A stretch of DNA of 64,000 bases from Flavobacterium cutihirudinis (GTDB lineage Bacteria > Bacteroidota > Bacteroidia > Flavobacteriales > Flavobacteriaceae), in assembly GCF_003385895.1 (NCBI RefSeq), contig NZ_QRDQ01000008.1, positions 988,354-1,052,353 on the forward strand. The letters are read 5' to 3'. Positions within the stretch are counted from its first letter, which is position 1. The number at the start of each line of letters is the position of its first letter. The notes under the pieces were generated by a model. It did not search any database. It was given only the letters and a program-made list of their open reading frames with translations, and was not told the DNA's origin. The position numbers and the translations under genes were made by a program. Below, piece by piece: positions 1 through 8,240 of this stretch.

Positions 1-63
1 CCAATTTTAGTTGGGATTTGGAATTTTATTTGAGGCTTAAATTTTTGGAATTTTTTACTTATT

Positions 64-1377
64 TTATTTTCTTAAATTTTCGATAAACTCAACTACGGCG
101 CTATGCGAAACGGCAGTTTTCTTAAAATGAGTTTTTATTAAATGGCGTTCTTCATCAGTTGCTTCAAACTGATTAATGATATTGTTTAAGTGCATTTTCA
201 TATGACCTTCCTGAATTCCTGTTGTAGTTAGGGAACGCAATGCTGCAAAATTTTGTGCCAGACCGGCAACAGCAGTAATTTCCATTAATTCTGTTGCTGA
301 AGGTTTTTGAAGTATTTCTAAACACAATTTCACCAAGGGATGCAAAGATGTTAATCCGCCAACTGTTCCTAAAGCTAATGGAATTTCCATCCAAAAAGAA
401 AAAATTCCGTTTTCGATTTTTGCATGCGACAAACTTGAATATTGGCCATTTCTTGAAGCATAAGCGTGAACTCCGGCCTCGATAGCTCTAAAGTCGTTTC
501 CAGTTGCTAAAACTACAGCATCAACGCCGTTCATGATTCCTTTATTGTGCGTTACGGCTCTGAATGGCTCAATTTCGGCAATTTGAACAGCTTGAACAAA
601 ACGCTCCGCAAATTCATGAGGATTTGTAATATGTTTTTCGGATAAATCTTCAATTGGGCAAGAAACTTCGGCTCTTACAAGACAATGCGGTACATAATTA
701 GATAAAATACTCATAATTACTTCCAGCTTATCATCTGCAGAAAATAATTGAGCATTGTGAAATTCCTCTTTTAATGTAGAAGCAAATTGTTCCAAACAAG
801 AATTGATAAAATTGGCACCCATGCTGTCTTTGGTTTCAAATGTGGCATGAAGTTGAAAGTAATTTTCAAGTAAATTTCTTTTGTCTTTCAGCTGAATATC
901 CAAAATACCGCCGCCGCGCTGTTGCATGTTTTTGGTAATGCTTTGGGTTTCAGAGAAAAATTTTGGTTTTATAACCTGAAAAAAAGATTGTAATTTTTCG
1001 GCGTCACCATTAAAAGTAAAATGCACTTGGCCAATTTTTTCGGTATTGATTATTGTGGTTTTAAAACCTCCGCGTGTTGACCAGAATTTTGCTGCTTTTG
1101 ATGCCGCTGCAACTACAGAACTTTCCTCAATTGCCATCGGAATAGTTTTGTATTTTCCGTTTATCAAAAAATTAGGAGCAACTCCTAGTGGAATATATAG
1201 GTTTGAAATGGTATTTTCGATGAATTCGTCATGCAGTTGTTGGAGCTTTTCGTCTGAATTCCAGTAATTTCTTATAATATTTAGTGCTTCTTCAGGAGTC
1301 GAAAAATATTCATTGGCAATCCAGTTGATTTTTTCTTTTTTGGATAATTTAGAAAATCCGGCAACAGCGTTGTTCAT
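64..1377 (-). CDS. mvaA: HMG-CoA reductase, class II type
   Basis: This enzyme interconverts HMG-CoA and mevalonate. In flavobacteria, which make isoprenoids by the mevalonate pathway, it most likely supplies menaquinone and undecaprenyl precursors. The 437-residue protein has the class II landmarks: EESSVVAA near residue 84 (catalytic Glu), DSMGANFIN near 184, HNKG with the catalytic Lys near 279, ATGND with the catalytic Asp near 295, and GHMKMH with the catalytic His near 392. Length fits the family. The ATG at 1375-1377 is the only sensible start. It is transcribed leftwards away from the DPP IV gene; any downstream partner lies outside the window. The family is often labelled degradative, but direction cannot be read from sequence. 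Confidence 0.93.
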   Translation of the reverse strand: MNNAVAGFSKLSKKEKINWIANEYFSTPEEALNIIRNYWNSDEKLQQLHDEFIENTISNLYIPLGVAPNFLINGKYKTIPMAIEESSVVAAASKAAKFWSTRGGFKTTIINTEKIGQVHFTFNGDAEKLQSFFQVIKPKFFSETQSITKNMQQRGGGILDIQLKDKRNLLENYFQLHATFETKDSMGANFINSCLEQFASTLKEEFHNAQLFSADDKLEVIMSILSNYVPHCLVRAEVSCPIEDLSEKHITNPHEFAERFVQAVQIAEIEPFRAVTHNKGIMNGVDAVVLATGNDFRAIEAGVHAYASRNGQYSSLSHAKIENGIFSFWMEIPLALGTVGGLTSLHPLVKLCLEILQKPSATELMEITAVAGLAQNFAALRSLTTTGIQEGHMKMHLNNIINQFEATDEERHLIKTHFKKTAVSHSAVVEFIENLRK

Positions 1378-1406
1378 TCTCAGTATATTAAATAATATTG
1401 TTGGAG

Positions 1407-1438
1407 CAAAGATACTATTTTAAGAGTTTTCTTTGCAA
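1407..1438 (-). promoter_or_regulatory. candidate promoter of HMG-CoA reductase gene
   Basis: On the minus strand TATCTTTG (1414-1407) matches the Bacteroidota -7 consensus TAnnTTTG, and a TTG lies 21 nt upstream (1438-1436), close to the usual spacing of about 19. It would give a leader of roughly 25 nt. This is pattern matching only. Confidence 0.4.
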
Positions 1439-1557
1439 TCTATTTGCGAGATGAAACTACGCAATCGTTATTTTTTTTAACATTTAACACTTAAAATGTG
1501 TATTATGTTTATTTTTTTTACTAAAATTGGGCTCTTTTTATATTTAAAATAATTCTA

Positions 1558-3729
1558 ATGAATACAAGTAAAATTACTGTTGTACTTTTATTTTTAGTGG
1601 CAACGGTTTTTGGCCAACAAAAAATAACTGTCGAGAACATTTATGGTGGCGCATTTCGTGCAAAGGGGATGGATGAGCTGCAATCTTTAAAAAACACAAA
1701 TCAATACACTGTTTTAAATGTTGATCAAGCAAATGGAAGTATGCAGATTGATTTGTATGATTTTGCAACCCTTAAAAAAGTATCAAATCTAATTGATACG
1801 AAAAACCACTCAGCACTTGCAGACGGGATCGATAGCTATACTTTTGATGCTTCAGAGAAAAAAATCTTAATTGCTTCTCATTCTAACAAAATTTTCCGTC
1901 ACTCTTTTACAGCAGATTATTTCTTATACGATATCGCTTCAAAATCTTTGGCAAAATTGGTTGATTTTCAAATTCAAGAACCAACTTTTTCTCCTGACGG
2001 AACTAAAATTGCATATGCGAGAGAGAATAATCTTTATGTATATGATGTAGCATCTAAAAAAGTTACTGCAGTTACAACAGATGGAAAGAAAAATGCTGTG
2101 ATCAATGGTATTACGGACTGGGTTTATGAAGAAGAGTTTGCTTTTGTACGTGCATTCGACTGGAGTAAAGACAGTAAAAAACTAGCTTACATTCGTTTTG
2201 ATGAAAGTGCTGTTCCAGAATTTTCAATGTCAATTTTCAAGAAAGATTTATATCCAACAATTGAAACTTTTAAATATCCTAAAGCAGGAGAGAAAAATTC
2301 AGTAGTTTCTTTACATATTTATGATGCTGCTGCAAATGCTACTAAAAAAGTTGATTTAGGAAATTATAATGATTTTTATATTGCGAGAATGCAATGGACA
2401 AATGATAACAATGTGTTGTCTGCTCAGGTTTTAAACCGTCATCAGGATAATCTTGATTTGTTATTTGTAGATGGAACTACAGCTGCTGCAAAAGTTGTTT
2501 TGAATGAAAAAGATAAAGCTTATGTAGATATTACTGATAATTTGACTTTCTTGAAAGACAACAGTTTTATCTGGACAAGCGAAAAAGACGGTTTTAATCA
2601 TATTTATGTTTATGATAAAGCTGGAAAACTTAAAAATCAGGTTACAAAAGGAAACTGGGAAGTTGTTTCTTACTACGGTTTCGACGAAAAAACAAAAACT
2701 ATTTTCTATCAGTCTACTGAAAATGGTTCTATCAACAGAGATATCTACAGAATTGGTTTAGACGGAAAAAATAAAGTACGTTTAACTTCAAAAGTGGGAA
2801 CAAGTGCTGCGACTTTCAGCCCTAATTTCCAATATTTTATTACTACTTTCTCAAGTAATTTACAGCCTACAACGTATACTTTAAACGAGGCAAAATCAGG
2901 AAAAGAAATTCAGGTTATCGAAAACAATCAGGCTCTTGCTGATAAATTGAAAGCGTATAATCTTCCTGCAAAAGAATTCTTCGTTTTAAAAACTGCAAAA
3001 GGAAACGAATTGAATGCATGGATTTTAAAACCAAAAGATTTTGATCCATCTAAAAAATATCCTGTTTTCATGTACCAATATTCTGGTCCAGGATCACAGC
3101 AAGTAAACAACGATTGGAATAACAGCGATGATTACTGGTTTTTATCGCTTACACAACAAGGTTATATTGTAGCTTGTGTTGATGGAAGAGGAACTGGTTT
3201 TAAAGGTGCTGATTTCAAAAAAGTAACGCAGAAAGAATTAGGAAAATTTGAAGTTGAAGATCAAATCGACGCTGCAAAAGTAATTGGAGCTTATCCTTAT
3301 GTTGATGCTTCAAGAATTGGAATCTTCGGATGGAGCTATGGTGGTTTTATGGCTTCAAACTGTATCTTTCAGGGAAACGACGTTTTCAAAATGGCAATTG
3401 CTGTAGCGCCGGTTACAAACTGGAGATTTTATGACAGTGTTTATACGGAAAGATACATGCAGACTCCACAGGAAAATGCAAGTGGTTACGACCAAAACTC
3501 TCCTATAAATCACGTTGACAAATTGAAAGGTAAGTTTTTATTGATTCACGGTTCTGGTGATGATAATGTACATGTACAGAATTCTATGCAAATGATGGAA
3601 GCTTTGATTCAGGCAAATAAACAATTTGATTCTCAAATCTATCCAGATAAAAACCACGGAATTTACGGCGGTAAAACGAGAGTTCAGCTATATAATAAAA
3701 TGACTAACTTTATCAAAGAAAATCTATAA
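1558..3729 (+). CDS. dipeptidyl peptidase IV (S9B family)
   Basis: A secreted serine peptidase that removes X-Pro or X-Ala dipeptides from peptide N-termini, probably in the periplasm. The first ~20 residues form a signal peptide ending near FGQQ. A beta-propeller domain follows, with DWVYEEE at 187-193; in DPP IV this double-Glu loop binds the substrate amino terminus. The C-terminal alpha/beta hydrolase domain shows Ser593 in GWSYGG, Asp668 in GSGDDNVH and His700 in KNHGIYGG. The length of 723 residues is normal for the family. It sits 36 nt upstream of two peptide transporter genes, so released dipeptides could be imported by the neighbouring products. That functional link is inferred from position. 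Confidence 0.95.
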   Translation: MNTSKITVVLLFLVATVFGQQKITVENIYGGAFRAKGMDELQSLKNTNQYTVLNVDQANGSMQIDLYDFATLKKVSNLIDTKNHSALADGIDSYTFDASEKKILIASHSNKIFRHSFTADYFLYDIASKSLAKLVDFQIQEPTFSPDGTKIAYARENNLYVYDVASKKVTAVTTDGKKNAVINGITDWVYEEEFAFVRAFDWSKDSKKLAYIRFDESAVPEFSMSIFKKDLYPTIETFKYPKAGEKNSVVSLHIYDAAANATKKVDLGNYNDFYIARMQWTNDNNVLSAQVLNRHQDNLDLLFVDGTTAAAKVVLNEKDKAYVDITDNLTFLKDNSFIWTSEKDGFNHIYVYDKAGKLKNQVTKGNWEVVSYYGFDEKTKTIFYQSTENGSINRDIYRIGLDGKNKVRLTSKVGTSAATFSPNFQYFITTFSSNLQPTTYTLNEAKSGKEIQVIENNQALADKLKAYNLPAKEFFVLKTAKGNELNAWILKPKDFDPSKKYPVFMYQYSGPGSQQVNNDWNNSDDYWFLSLTQQGYIVACVDGRGTGFKGADFKKVTQKELGKFEVEDQIDAAKVIGAYPYVDASRIGIFGWSYGGFMASNCIFQGNDVFKMAIAVAPVTNWRFYDSVYTERYMQTPQENASGYDQNSPINHVDKLKGKFLLIHGSGDDNVHVQNSMQMMEALIQANKQFDSQIYPDKNHGIYGGKTRVQLYNKMTNFIKENL

Positions 3730-3765
3730 AACAACTTTATAACCTAATAACAAATACGGAATAAT

Positions 3766-5442
3766 ATGGGAGAAACTCAAGTAAAAACTGCGCATCCAAA
3801 AGGGCTTTGGGTATTGTTTGGAACGGAGATGTGGGAGAGATTCAATTTTTATGGAATGCGTGCTTTATTGACGTTATTTCTTGTGAACTCATTATTGATG
3901 AAGGAAGAAGAAGCTTCATTAATTTATGGAGGTTTCCTTGGACTTTGTTATTTAACTCCAATGTTGGGAGGATTTATTGCTGACCGCTACTTAGGAAACA
4001 GAAATTGTATCCTATTGGGAGGATTGCTGATGGCGATTGGTCAAATGCTGTTGTTTACAAGTGGAAGTGTTTTTGAATCAAACTTAGGTTTAGCAAAAAC
4101 CATTATGTATACCGCGCTAGGTGTTATTGTTTTTGGTAACGGATTTTTCAAACCAAACATTTCAAGTATGGTTGGTAGTTTGTATCCTAAACAGGAAAAA
4201 ACAAAATTAGATACGGCATTTACTATTTTCTACATGGGTATCAATATTGGTGCTTTTCTTGGGCAGTCAATTTGTCCTTTGTTAGGAGATGTAAAAGATG
4301 CTGGCGGAATTAGAGATATCCATGCTTTTAGATGGGGTTTCATGGCCGCTTCTGCTGCGATGCTTATTGGAACAGTTCTTTTCTACTTTTTGAAAAATAA
4401 ATATGTGGTTTCTCCTGAAGGAAGACCATTAGGAGGTTTACCATCTAAAAATGTTGCCGAAGATTTTGAAGAAGGAGAAGCGCAAACAGCTAATTTTTCT
4501 GGTAAATCTTTGACAATTGCAGGTCTTGCTTTTATTGCTTTAGGATTCTTTTTCCATTATGTTGTAGGTCAGAATTTAATCTATACCTTAATTTATTCTA
4601 GTGGATTGTCATTGGCAGGTTTGATTATCTCAGATACATCTTTGACAAAAGTGGAGAGAGATAGAATCTTTGTTATTTACATCGTTTCGTTCTTTATCAT
4701 TTTCTTCTGGGCTGCTTTTGAACAGGCTGGTTCTTCATTAACTTTTATTGCTGATAACCAAACGGATCGTCATTTCTTTGGTTATAATATGCCACCTTCA
4801 ATGGTTCAGATTTTTAATGGAATGTTTGTTGTGGTAATGGCAGTTCCGTTTAGTATTCTTTGGGATTTCTTGAGAGCTAGAGATAAAGAACCTATTTCGC
4901 CAGTAAAATTAGCTGCAGGATTAGTAATTATCTCGATAAGTTTCTTCATGATTGCAACTCAGGTTTCTTACATTGGAACAACAGGGTTGTTATTAGTTAA
5001 ATGGTTGATTTTATTATATTTCTTAAATACGTGTGCCGAGTTATGTTTGTCTCCAATTGGTTTGTCATTAGTAGGTAAATTATCTCCAAAACGTTTTGCT
5101 TCATTACTTTACGGAGTATTTTTCTTGTCTAATGCTTCAGGATATGCATTAGGAGGTACTTTAGGATCTATTTTGCCGGCTACTGGTGATAAATTTGCTA
5201 AAGCAAAAGAATTAGGAATCGATCTTCATGCGGTATTAAATAAAACAATTACACCAACTGCTGAGCAATTAGCGTTGTTGGATAAACATCAAATTAGTGC
5301 TCAAAATCCAATTTTTGCTGGATTTGAAATTCATAACTTAAACGAATTCTTTATGGTATTCGTTGTTCTTACTGGTGTTGCGGCAGTTTTATTGTTTGCG
5401 TTGACTCCATTATTGAAAAAAATGATGCACGGTGTTAGATAA
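3766..5442 (+). CDS. POT/PTR family proton-coupled peptide transporter
   Basis: An inner-membrane proton-driven importer of di- and tripeptides. The 558-residue protein is hydrophobic throughout and carries the POT signature ExxER near the N-terminus (Glu21, Glu24, Arg25 in EMWERFNFYG), which couples protons to peptide uptake. The second family signature, FYMGINIGAFLG, is near residue 165. Length and helix pattern fit bacterial DtpT-like members. It lies between the DPP IV gene and a second POT gene, which supports a peptide-utilisation locus. A strong terminator follows, so it probably forms a transcript with DPP IV. Exact substrate range cannot be told from sequence. Confidence 0.93.
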   Translation: MGETQVKTAHPKGLWVLFGTEMWERFNFYGMRALLTLFLVNSLLMKEEEASLIYGGFLGLCYLTPMLGGFIADRYLGNRNCILLGGLLMAIGQMLLFTSGSVFESNLGLAKTIMYTALGVIVFGNGFFKPNISSMVGSLYPKQEKTKLDTAFTIFYMGINIGAFLGQSICPLLGDVKDAGGIRDIHAFRWGFMAASAAMLIGTVLFYFLKNKYVVSPEGRPLGGLPSKNVAEDFEEGEAQTANFSGKSLTIAGLAFIALGFFFHYVVGQNLIYTLIYSSGLSLAGLIISDTSLTKVERDRIFVIYIVSFFIIFFWAAFEQAGSSLTFIADNQTDRHFFGYNMPPSMVQIFNGMFVVVMAVPFSILWDFLRARDKEPISPVKLAAGLVIISISFFMIATQVSYIGTTGLLLVKWLILLYFLNTCAELCLSPIGLSLVGKLSPKRFASLLYGVFFLSNASGYALGGTLGSILPATGDKFAKAKELGIDLHAVLNKTITPTAEQLALLDKHQISAQNPIFAGFEIHNLNEFFMVFVVLTGVAAVLLFALTPLLKKMMHGVR

Positions 5443-5466
5443 TTTAATTGGATAGAATAAAACAAG

Positions 5467-5506
5467 ACATCATCTTTTGGATTATACCGAAAGATGATGT
5501 TTTTTA
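5467..5506 (+). terminator. rho-independent terminator after first POT gene
   Basis: An 11-bp perfect stem, ACATCATCTTT (5467-5477) with AAAGATGATGT (5490-5500), has a 12-nt loop and is followed by a T-rich run. Two ATG codons (5494 and 5497) fall in its 3' arm and should not be used as the start of the next gene. Confidence 0.9.
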
Positions 5507-5538
5507 TTTATCTACTTTTAAAAAATAGAAAATTTATA

Positions 5539-7023
5539 ATGGAAAAGAATTTAAGTTTAGAAGAAATTCAAAATTTTGAAGGCAAATACCCAAAACAATT
5601 GTGGTATTTGTTTTTGGTTGAAATGTGGGAACGTTTTTGTTTCTACGGAATGAGAGGGGTTTTAGCAGTTTTCATGGTAGACCAATTAGGTTTGGTTGAA
5701 GGAAAAGCAAATCTTCAATATGGTGCTGTACAGGCTTTCGTTTATGCTTTTACATTTATTGGGGGAATTTTTGCTGATAAAGTTTTAGGTTTTAAAAAGT
5801 CGCTTCTTTTTGGAGGAATCGTTATGATTTTGGGGAATTTGCTTATTGCTGCAAATCCGCATGATTTCTTTTATTACGGAATAACACTTTCTATTATTGG
5901 AACAGGTTTTTTTAAGCCAAATGTTTCTTCAATGGTAGGTGAATTGTATCATGAAAATGACACACGCCGTGACGCAGGTTACGGATTGTTTTATGCGGGA
6001 ATAAATATTGGCGGAATGCTAGGAGGAGCTATTCCTATTTATTTAGGGAAAAATTATTCATGGAGTTTATGCTTCCTTTCTGCTGCAATTGTTATGGTTA
6101 TTGGGGTTGTAACATTTCTTTTGACTAAAAAGCATCTTGCTCCAATAGGAAATTCTCCATTAGAAAAACAGACGCCTAAAAAACGCAGTCTTTACGAAAT
6201 CGCAGTTTATGCTGGTTCTATACTGGTAATTCCGCTTGTTTACATAATGGTTATAAATTCTGATTATACAGAGTATTTTATGTATACGATAGGGATTTTG
6301 GCATTAGTATATTTTATATATGAATTAATAATGATTAAAGAAGGAAAACAGCAACTTAAGCTGTTGGCAGCTTTTATCTTTATTTTTGCATATTTTATGT
6401 TCATGGCTATTTCTGAGCAATCAGGAGGTTCGCTGTCATTATTTGCAAAAGACAATTTATCAAGCAATTTGTTGTTTTTTAATATTGATCCAAACGTAGT
6501 TAATAATAGTATAAATTCGATGTATGTAATTATCTTTAGTCCACTTGTTGGATTGTTGTGGATATATATGGCGAAGCGAAAAATTGAGCCAAATACGATT
6601 ATTAAATTTAGTTTGTCATTCCTTTTATTAGCGGCGGGATTCTTTATTTTTTATGCTGCAAGATTTTTTGTTAATAAAGACGGGTTAAGTTCTCTAGATG
6701 TTTTTGCTTTAGGATACCTTCTGTATACACTTGGAGAATTGTGTATTGGTCCAATCGGAATGTCTGTAATTACTAAGTTGTCTCCTAAAAGATTGTTTGG
6801 AATGATGATGGGATTATGGTTCTTGTCTAGTGCGTTTGGGCAATTTGCTGCTGGTAAATTAGGAGCTGAAATGTCAAATGCAAATACGGGAACTACTTTA
6901 ATGTCTAAGTTGATTGCCTATACTGATGGTTATTATCAATTAGCTATTTATGCAGTAGTGGCTGGTGTTGCTTTCATAATTGCGATGCCGTTGATCAAAA
7001 AATTAATGCAAGAAGTAAAATAG
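5539..7023 (+). CDS. second POT/PTR family peptide transporter
   Basis: A paralogue of the preceding gene and also a proton-coupled oligopeptide importer of the inner membrane. The ExxER motif is at Glu28, Glu31 and Arg32 (EMWERFCFYG), and FYAGINIGGMLGG is the PTR2 signature. I start it at the ATG at 5539 (MEKNLSLEE, 494 residues), because the longer frame from 5494 begins inside the terminator hairpin of the preceding gene and adds an unlikely hydrophobic extension. The intervening terminator suggests its own promoter. The two copies are clearly divergent, which may mean different peptide preference. Confidence 0.92.
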   Translation: MEKNLSLEEIQNFEGKYPKQLWYLFLVEMWERFCFYGMRGVLAVFMVDQLGLVEGKANLQYGAVQAFVYAFTFIGGIFADKVLGFKKSLLFGGIVMILGNLLIAANPHDFFYYGITLSIIGTGFFKPNVSSMVGELYHENDTRRDAGYGLFYAGINIGGMLGGAIPIYLGKNYSWSLCFLSAAIVMVIGVVTFLLTKKHLAPIGNSPLEKQTPKKRSLYEIAVYAGSILVIPLVYIMVINSDYTEYFMYTIGILALVYFIYELIMIKEGKQQLKLLAAFIFIFAYFMFMAISEQSGGSLSLFAKDNLSSNLLFFNIDPNVVNNSINSMYVIIFSPLVGLLWIYMAKRKIEPNTIIKFSLSFLLLAAGFFIFYAARFFVNKDGLSSLDVFALGYLLYTLGELCIGPIGMSVITKLSPKRLFGMMMGLWFLSSAFGQFAAGKLGAEMSNANTGTTLMSKLIAYTDGYYQLAIYAVVAGVAFIIAMPLIKKLMQEVK

Positions 7024-7075
7024 AGATTGTTTTTCTGATTTCTTTTTTGTTTAAATTTGTTGAAAAATATAGAAT

Positions 7076-7543
7076 ATGAAAAAGTTTTATTTGATCGCTT
7101 TATTTTTTATTGGAGCTTTTACTTCTCAGGCGCAGGAACTTAAATGGTATACGGACGTTAGAGAGGCAATAACAGTGAGTAATACTACTCATAAACCAAT
7201 GTTGATGTTTTTTACTGGAAGCGACTGGTGTGGTTGGTGTATTCGATTGCAGAACGAAGTTTTAAAGACAGCAGAATTCAAAAAATGGGCGACAGATAAT
7301 GTTGTGTTAGTTGAGCTTGATTATCCGAGAAGAACACCGCAAACTCCTGAATTGAAAAATCAGAATAATGAATTGCAACAAGCTTTCGGGATTCAGGGAT
7401 TTCCAACAATATATTTCACCAGTGCAGAGGAAAAAGAAGGAAAAGTAAATTTCAAAGGATTAGGTCAAACTGGATATGTTGCTGGTGGTCCAGCTGCATG
7501 GCTAACGGTTGCTAATGGAATTGTGAATCCGAAGAAGTCGTAA
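7076..7543 (+). CDS. secreted thioredoxin-fold protein with CGWC active site
   Basis: A probable periplasmic thiol-disulfide oxidoreductase of the thioredoxin_7 (DUF255-like) type. Residues 1-19 form a signal peptide ending SQAQ. The active site is WCGWC at 51-55, and the thioredoxin cis-proline is Pro110 in GFPTIYF. At 155 residues it is a single domain. It follows the second POT gene by 52 nt and ends at a strong terminator. The next gene is a clear paralogue that has lost the active-site cysteines. The physiological partner is unknown. Confidence 0.85.
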   Translation: MKKFYLIALFFIGAFTSQAQELKWYTDVREAITVSNTTHKPMLMFFTGSDWCGWCIRLQNEVLKTAEFKKWATDNVVLVELDYPRRTPQTPELKNQNNELQQAFGIQGFPTIYFTSAEEKEGKVNFKGLGQTGYVAGGPAAWLTVANGIVNPKKS

Positions 7544-7565
7544 GTACTTAAAAATCATATTAATT

Positions 7566-7605
7566 AAAGCTCCTTGTGTATTTTGTACAAGGAGCTTTTT
7601 TTTGT
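7566..7605 (+). terminator. rho-independent terminator after CGWC thioredoxin gene
   Basis: The stem AAAGCTCCTTGT (7566-7577) pairs perfectly with ACAAGGAGCTTT (7587-7598) and runs into a T-tract. Confidence 0.92.
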
Positions 7606-7703
7606 TTAGTAAGAAAATTTCCTGCGAATTATGATGAAATTGTATATTTGATATTTTTTTGTTAGTAAAAAAACATATTCAATACTTTTTGTATTAATAA
7701 AAA

Positions 7704-7733
7704 TTGGATAATTAAAATATAATGTTAATTTCG
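7704..7733 (+). promoter_or_regulatory. candidate promoter of second thioredoxin-like gene
   Basis: TTG at 7704-7706 and TAATTTCG at 7726-7733 are 19 nt apart, the usual Bacteroidota -33/-7 spacing; the -7 box has one mismatch to TAnnTTTG. It lies downstream of the previous gene's terminator, so the second gene needs its own promoter. Confidence 0.42.
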
Positions 7734-7763
7734 TTTCGATAATCTAACCAAAACCAATATAAT

Positions 7764-8219
7764 ATGATTAAAAAACTACTTATCCTACTGTTCTTTTTAG
7801 GTTCGTTTTTTATGCAGGCGCAGAATAATTTAGTTTGGAGAACAAACATGACTGATGCCATTGCAATAAGTAATGAACAAAGAAAACCAATGTTAATTCT
7901 ATTCACTGCCTCAGGTGTACCGGAAAATCTTCAAAACGAAATATTCAAAACTCCCGATTTTGCGGTTTGGTCGCGAGACAATGTAATTCTGGTAAAACTG
8001 GATTTGTCGGACAATTCAGCGTCTGATAGTGACAAAGAACAAAATGTCAAACTAAAAAATGCTTTTGGAGTTGAAGAACTGCCTCAGGTTTGTTTTGCAA
8101 GTGCTTCAATGCGAAAAAACAAAACAACTTTTAGCGCCTTGGGTAAAATAGCGTATAAACCCGGAGGCGCGAAAGCATGGATTGCAGAATCAAATGCGCT
8201 TTTGCATCCTAGCGAATGA
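7764..8219 (+). CDS. thioredoxin-fold paralogue lacking the CxxC active site
   Basis: A tandem duplicate of the preceding gene. Signal peptide (ending MQAQ), flanking sequence (DAIAISNEQRKPMLILFTAS, LQNEIFKTPDF) and the C-terminal GGAKAW region all align. The active-site segment that reads GSDWCGWC in the neighbour here reads ASGVPEN (49-55), so both redox cysteines are gone, while the cis-Pro equivalent (Pro107 in ELPQVCF) remains. A disulfide oxidoreductase role is therefore unlikely. A binding, chaperone or structural role is possible but not shown. The frame is intact, with its own promoter and terminator, so it does not look like a decaying pseudogene. Confidence 0.82.
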   Translation: MIKKLLILLFFLGSFFMQAQNNLVWRTNMTDAIAISNEQRKPMLILFTASGVPENLQNEIFKTPDFAVWSRDNVILVKLDLSDNSASDSDKEQNVKLKNAFGVEELPQVCFASASMRKNKTTFSALGKIAYKPGGAKAWIAESNALLHPSE

Positions 8220-8240
8220 TAAGTTTTAAATTAATTTATT

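Noticed and set aside
1..63. possible end of a neighbouring gene at the left edge
   Set aside because: The AT-rich 63 nt before the HMG-CoA reductase stop show no frame or motif that can be assigned.
5494..5538. N-terminal extension of the second POT transporter
   Set aside because: The ATGs lie in the 3' arm of a terminator; homology-like sequence begins after 5539.
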